Positions 59,601 through 64,000 of a stretch of DNA of 64,000 bases are shown here, in pieces. The stretch spans positions 1,364,001 to 1,428,000 of the forward strand of contig LR746274.1 of assembly GCA_902729315.2 (NCBI GenBank), in the 5' to 3' direction. The stretch is from Spirodela intermedia (taxonomy: Eukaryota; Streptophyta; Magnoliopsida; Alismatales; Araceae). The notes beneath the pieces are model-generated. The model ran no database searches. It worked only from the letters and a program-made list of their open reading frames with translations, and was not told the origin of the DNA. The position numbers were made by a program, and so were the translations under genes. The stretch's first letter is position 1; every line of letters starts with the position of its first letter.

Positions 59601-62600
59601 AACGCCAGATGAAAATTAAATGCAACTTGTTAAAATTTCGTCATAGGTGCCAGGACAGCTGAATATGTGGCTCTGCAACTTGCTCAAAAGATGATACAAT
59701 TAGCCGCACTCATAGGGTTTGTTCTGATTATGTTGAATTTCCGAGGATAAACTATACTTGCTTTCTTTCCCCTCATTTTTGCAGCCTTATGTTTATGGAT
59801 TAGGAAAAAGTTAAACAGGAATGCAGTGGACCAAACCTCGATGCTTTTCCTTTAAAACATTGACAAATTTTGCAACCCAGAATGAGGAACGTACAGAACA
59901 GAAGGTCTTTTGTGTTTTAGTTAGAGTCTCTAACCTGTTGAATAGATCATTTAAATCTAGAGAATGAGTCATATTAAATTAAACATGTAGCTGGCTGCCT
60001 TACAGTTTTGGCGTTTAACGAAGCTATACTAAATCTTCAACATTAATATTGTATCTGATGCTTGAAAGCCATTGTTTGTTAATGATTACTCCCATTCTTA
60101 CCATGAGGCTTATAATCATTTACTTATTAATAATGATCATGTACTTTTTAACTTTAGTTATGTCATCTCGATAACCATAGCCAAAAAAGAGAAAATTCTA
60201 GGCGTCTTATTTAGCTGTTATATAGTGTGCGAGCACTCCATTCTTGTCATTCCAGTTTTAGCGACACTATCTGGATGTTAAGCTCTCGATGCTGTGTTAT
60301 GCAGACGCTTATTGACGTGTTATGCACAGAGCTTGGGAGCGAGAATTTGAAGTTCAACTCAAAGGTCTTATCATTAGCATGTAGCCATGATGGAAACCCA
60401 TCATTGGACACCTGGTCAATCTCAATTGCATCAAATAATGACAATCAGAAGGATGCCTTGACGTACAACTCTTTTGATGCTGTCATAATGACGGTATGTA
60501 TGCTTAATATGTGGAAAATTTAAATTATGATGGCTTACATATGGTCGAAGATGGGAATAAATGATAGACTAAGTCCTCTCTGTGCAGTTTGTATTAATAG
60601 CTACATCATGTGTCGTTTATTCATTAATTCAATAAATAGTATTATGCATGATCGATGATTATTCATTAATGATTTATGGTTTACGACCGTTGATGAGATA
60701 GAAAGAGAAAAGAGTAGGACAACCTAGAGCTTCGTAGATCCTGCTTGAGGTTAGAACGTGTAAAAACAACCTTGGGAAATGTACTTTATTCAAAGTTTCA
60801 GCATCTACTTGAATATAGAACTGACTCACTGCAAAGGTTCGATGGCACATACAATGAACATAAAGACACTATTGCATCAGGTGTTACCTCATGTGCACAC
60901 ATAAGATAGCGTAGATATGATATGCTTGATACCCATATATTTTAAGGAATTTCTCTCTTGGCGCGTCTATTATCCTTTCATGCCGTTGATGTTCATGTTC
61001 ATTTATCCTTTTCAGGCTCCGCTCTGCAATGTTGAAGAAATGAAGTTCACAAAAAGAGGATTGCCTTTTGTGCTTGATTTTCTTCCCAAGGTAGGATTTG
61101 TGATAGGTCAACAGTTGGTATCAAAACTGCAAACCGTCTCAGCTGCTTTCTTAAAGGCATATTTCCCATATCATGGCAGATAAAGGCCTCCACAGATTCC
61201 ATCTTCTATGTGGAGATAGCTTCTCCCATATATTGGAGTGACGGTTCATCACAAGGGTGACTCTCCTTTTTTGGATGTCAAAACCCCTAAAACGGGCTTA
61301 ATCATGAGACTTTAACGAGAGAGAGATGTAGAGTTATTATAAGACTGTTTGAAGAGCACCTTCCGTATAAAAATACTGACTTTTGTTACTCATATCAATG
61401 AGAATTCGTTTTCCTTCTTGGCATGTGATTACTTCGTGAATACTTAGGATGATATGGCTAGTGATCATTGAAAAGAAACTGAATCGGTCTTGGCTTAGTC
61501 AACTTGATTCCCATATTCGGCCAATTCATTTCTGATTCCCTAGGATTCAAGCTGTCAGAAGAACTAAAAAATATTGAATATATTTTTTTCTTAAAATTTT
61601 CCTATCACATTCCTACTTTTGGCACATTAGCATCCTCCCTTATCCAATGCAGGTAACGTATCTGCCACTGTCAGTCCTAATTACATCCTTCAGGAGAGAG
61701 AGCGTCAAAAGACCCCTAGAGGGATTTGGAGTTCTTGTTCCTTCGAAGGAACAAGAAGGTGGTTTCAAAACTCTTGGTAAATATAAGCCATATAATTTTT
61801 ATTTCATCCATATTATGCTTTTATTTCCTATTATAGTCTACCCATATCACTCTGTTGCTCACAAGATTATAAGCAATTCTTGGAATCCCTATCTGCAGGT
61901 ACACTCTTTTCATCTGCGATGTTCCCTGATCGAGCCCCAGCTGATCAAATACTCTACACCACCTTCGTTGGAGGGAGTCGGAACAGAGACCTAGCTGGAG
62001 CCTCACTGTATGGGATTTTATCCGTGCTCTAATCTAGATCATAATCTTGGAACTTTCCCTTATGGAAAGGAAATAAAAATGATTTTTTACATAAATTTAA
62101 TTGTGGGCCTTATAGTTTTACCCGCTGTCCAGGGAAGAACTGAAACAGATTGTGCTCTCCGACCTCCACAAGCTCTTGGGTGTTGATGGAGAGCCAAGTT
62201 TTATCAAGTGCGTGCCCACCACCGTCATCGGATCCCTCTACATCTCCACAGGGCCTATCTCCTCCACTCGAGGGGCTCCTTCATTCATCATTACTTACTA
62301 TATATAGCATGGTGTTACCGCAGGCATGTTTACTGGAGCAAGGCCTTCCCATTGTACAGTCGTGATTATGGCTTAGTTCTGGAGGCCATAGAAAGGATGG
62401 AGCGAAATCTTCCAGGGTTCTACTATGCGGGCAAGTCACTATCTACTCTTAATCATTTCCTCTACTGACTGATCTATCTGTGATAGTTGATAGAGAAGGC
62501 ATGATAAACCCTTTTCGGTACAAACAGAATCTATATATGTATGTATATATTTATGTATATGTAGATTAAATTGCCTCTTATAGTGGATAACTTACCATCT

Positions 62601-62809
62601 AGCGACCTCTATATGGCTGAGAGGGCCTCCCAAGATCCTTCGTGGTTTTTTTTAAACAAATAATTGAATTTTCTTCTTCGTCTCAATGTGAGCTTGCAGG
62701 CAATCATAGAGATGGGCTTTCGGTTGGGAAGGCCATTGCGTCGGGATTCAGAGCCGCAGACCTTGCCATCTCCTACCTCAACTCTTCGGTCAGAGAAGAC
62801 GCAGTATGA
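47672..62809 (+). CDS. PPO2: Protoporphyrinogen IX oxidase, mitochondrial type (PPO2), 17 exons
   Basis: FAD enzyme that oxidises protoporphyrinogen IX to protoporphyrin IX, the last step shared by heme and chlorophyll synthesis. Exons: 47672-47739, 48168-48303, 48439-48504, 49527-49577, 49720-49776, 50421-50500, 52301-52337, 52451-52516, 52911-52951, 58946-59075, 60305-60493, 61016-61090, 61653-61776, 61899-62007, 62133-62207, 62324-62430, 62700-62809. They join without a stop into 506 codons plus TGA, close to the usual PPO2 length. Visible motifs: the FAD fold [15 protein letters not shown] (its Ser codon split by intron 1), [19 protein letters not shown] (both glycines kept), YLPLSVLI and the C-terminal [11 protein letters not shown]...AADLAISYL. 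Introns 5 and 16 have GC donors; intron 9 (5,994 bp) holds a copia element. An in-frame ATG at 47630 would add 14 basic residues (stop further upstream). The upstream region abuts a gypsy LTR and repeat copy B. Appears intact. Confidence 0.93.
53165..53449 (+). repeat. 5' LTR of the copia element
   Basis: Starts TGTTAGAAATAA and ends ATTACTAATA (CA has become TA), followed directly by the primer-binding site. CGGTATAAATACC near 53302 is the likely TATA region. Confidence 0.9.
53713..54657 (+). pseudogene. Copia gag remnant
   Basis: Begins [12 protein letters not shown] and is interrupted by stops, then open from about 54196 to 54657. It includes the zinc knuckle [14 protein letters not shown] (C-X2-C-X4-H-X4-C) near 54530. 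This part would package RNA in an active element; here it is broken. Confidence 0.8.
54790..57960 (+). pseudogene. Copia pol remnant (protease, integrase, RT, RNase H)
   Basis: Protease motif [11 protein letters not shown] near 54800. Integrase segment [11 protein letters not shown]...VHSDVWGP at 55298-55410, continuing with [10 protein letters not shown] near 55575. RT segment with [10 protein letters not shown] near 56580 and a damaged catalytic motif near 57030. RNase H segment with [12 protein letters not shown] near 57540 and, last, [14 protein letters not shown]...DQIADIFTK at 57717-57890. Numerous stops and frameshifts make it non-functional. Confidence 0.85.
57969..58253 (+). repeat. 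3' LTR of the copia element
   Basis: Starts TGTTAAAAATAA just after the polypurine tract and ends ATTACTAACA. About 90% identical to the 5' LTR by hand alignment, with no indels. Confidence 0.9.
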
Positions 62810-63770
62810 ATTCAGTAACTTGGTTTTTCAAAGGTGCTCATCTCCCCCCTTCAATCCCTCTCAGCAATGGATAGAAGCCTTCGTTTGGAAAACCCTAGCT
62901 GATCCAATCTTCCGACAGAACTCTCTCTCTCTCTTGATACACATATATCTATTAGAGGCTTTTGAGGCCATTGGCGACGACGTTTATCTCTGAAGTCAAC
63001 GATCTTACTTGGCTAAAACTGAGGATCATTCATACTGTTCAGTGGTGGATCATTGTTTCTCATACGGTACGCAGGATTCCGGGCCTAGACTTCATGAAGT
63101 CTAGGGCCGGCCCGGACCAGCCCGGGCCCGGGCTCGGCCCTTTCGAAACGGGCCAATGTGGGACAATAATGAGACGGCTAAACCAAGGCCTCGGGCCGGG
63201 CCCAGACCCTGCCTGGATAAGGACCAGGTCGGGCTTATTTTTACTCTGGCTGGGCTTAAGAACGTTTGAAAAAATGGGCCGTTCCCCGCTCCAAATTTAC
63301 TCGGTCCATTACTATGTCTACTACGGGCACTATATCCCCGATTCATAATTGATCCAGGGATTTGAGAGCAGATGGATTGGCCCACTAAAGGCCAAAGAAA
63401 TAGGCCCAATAAAGGCTTTCTTGGTTTTGGGCCGTCTCTATATCCATATGTGGAAAGTAAGCCGTGACAACGAAATTTACTATTGGGCTTCGGCCTCGGG
63501 GTTGGACAGAGCCCAGTTTCGTTCTTGTCTGGGTCATGTCAAAAACTTTGATATTCTCTCTCTGTCCCTCTATACACGTGTCCTGTGTCCATCTGGAGAT
63601 GGAGGGCTGACGCTGGGCTTTAAAGAGTGAAACCAAATTGCCATTTTTCGGGCCTTTTTCTGGGCCCGGGATCGGGATGAATGGAATGGACGGTGGGGAT
63701 TGGAGTGAATGGCGGAGAGCTTTAGTGTAATGTGTTCCGGCTAGGCAACTTACCCTCATTTCCCTCAAGA
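62810..63770. other. PPO2 3' UTR and PPO2-NOP56 intergenic region
   Basis: 62810 to about 63060 is the probable PPO2 3' UTR and flank. 63080-63290 is GC-rich and begins with a 22-bp perfect palindrome (63084-63105) followed by overlapping GGGCC/GGCCC/CCCGGG blocks; it resembles short GC-rich mobile repeats of plants but I cannot name it. From 63370 on it is the distal promoter of NOP56. Confidence 0.5.
63084..63105. repeat. 22-bp perfect palindrome at the edge of a GC-rich repeat
   Basis: Centre ACTTCATGAAGT, with arms CCTAG and CTAGG. It could form a cruciform or mark the terminus of a small transposable element. Confidence 0.7.
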
Positions 63771-63930
63771 GTAAAACCCTAGGCAATGCCAGGCGCTGAA
63801 GCTCGCTCCTTCAGCTCGATAAAACCTCTGCCCGCCTCCATAAACCCTAGGGGTCGGGGTTGCTCCTGGAAGGGAGGGAGGGAGGAGGTTGTTGATTTGT
63901 TTGGAGGGAGGAGAGGGGCGAACTAGGGTT
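63378..63930 (+). promoter_or_regulatory. NOP56 promoter with telo-boxes and site II motifs
   Basis: AAACCCTA telo-boxes lie at 63774-63781 and 63842-63849, and a reversed copy (TAGGGTT) at 63924-63930. Upstream are several site II-like TGGGCC/GGCCCA motifs, near 63378, 63403, 63427, 63484 and 63660. In plants this pairing is typical of genes for ribosome biogenesis and ribosomal proteins, which fits NOP56. Confidence 0.7.
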
Positions 63931-63938
63931 CTTCTGGG

Positions 63939-64000
63939 ATGTCTCTCTACCTCCTCTTCGAGTCGGCCTCCGGGTACTCCATTTTCCAGGCGCACGGCAT
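63939..64000 (+). CDS. NOP56: NOP56, box C/D snoRNP core protein (5' end only)
   Basis: Begins at the ATG at 63939. The visible residues start MSLYLLFESASGYSIFQAHG, which is the N-terminal NOP5NT signature of plant NOP56 (xxLYLLxESASGYxxFxAHG); NOP58 starts differently. The protein is a scaffold of box C/D small nucleolar RNPs that guide 2'-O-methylation and pre-rRNA processing in the nucleolus. Only 62 bases are in the window, so exon structure and integrity cannot be judged. It lies head-to-tail with PPO2 about 1.1 kb downstream. Telo-boxes and site II motifs upstream support the call. Confidence 0.85.
   Translation, partial: MSLYLLFESASGYSIFQAHG

Overview
The window is nuclear DNA from a flowering plant. 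The evidence is three hydroxyproline-rich extensin genes, a 17-exon protoporphyrinogen oxidase gene with plant introns, the start of a NOP56 gene with telo-box and site II promoter motifs, and many nested LTR retrotransposons and CT/GA microsatellites. The species cannot be fixed from sequence alone. No bacterial, organellar or viral gene system, CRISPR array or tRNA/rRNA gene was seen.

Layout. 1-29 kb: three cell-wall protein genes, all on the minus strand. The first (1714-3607) has two exons: an Ole e 1-like domain followed by SPPPP/YIYK repeats. The second (21996-22994) and third (25969-28900) are single-exon extensins that look like duplicates of each other, because their TATA regions, 3' UTRs and downstream GA tracts match. 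Between the first and second genes lie about 18 kb of AT-rich DNA. It holds a family of 1.6-1.9 kb LTR-like elements (TG...CA ends, 5-bp target duplications), including one copy nested in reverse orientation inside another.

29-34.6 kb has no gene I can support. 34.6-47.06 kb is a pile of retrotransposons. A minus-strand Ty3/gypsy element has one LTR at 46519-47061 with its primer-binding site, gag start and decayed pol, and a second, truncated LTR at 35605-36056. It is interrupted by a young solo LTR (39154-40789), by a decayed plus-strand gypsy element (about 42180-45360), by a 308-bp tandem duplication, and by a 251-bp near-perfect inverted repeat made from gag.

47.6-62.8 kb: a complete, apparently functional mitochondrial-type protoporphyrinogen IX oxidase gene (17 exons, 506 codons plus stop). 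A 5.1-kb Ty1/copia element lies in intron 9, and two introns appear to be GC-AG. The gene's upstream region begins only about 0.6 kb from the gypsy LTR. 63.1-64 kb: a GC-rich palindromic repeat, then the promoter and first 20 codons of NOP56, which runs off the window.

The extensins act in the cell wall, PPO2 in heme/chlorophyll synthesis and NOP56 in rRNA processing. Nothing suggests that they act together. No previously undescribed system is evident. The most unusual structures are the gag hairpin, the nested solo LTRs with decayed target duplications, the GC-AG introns, and a corrupted-looking patch in the third extensin.
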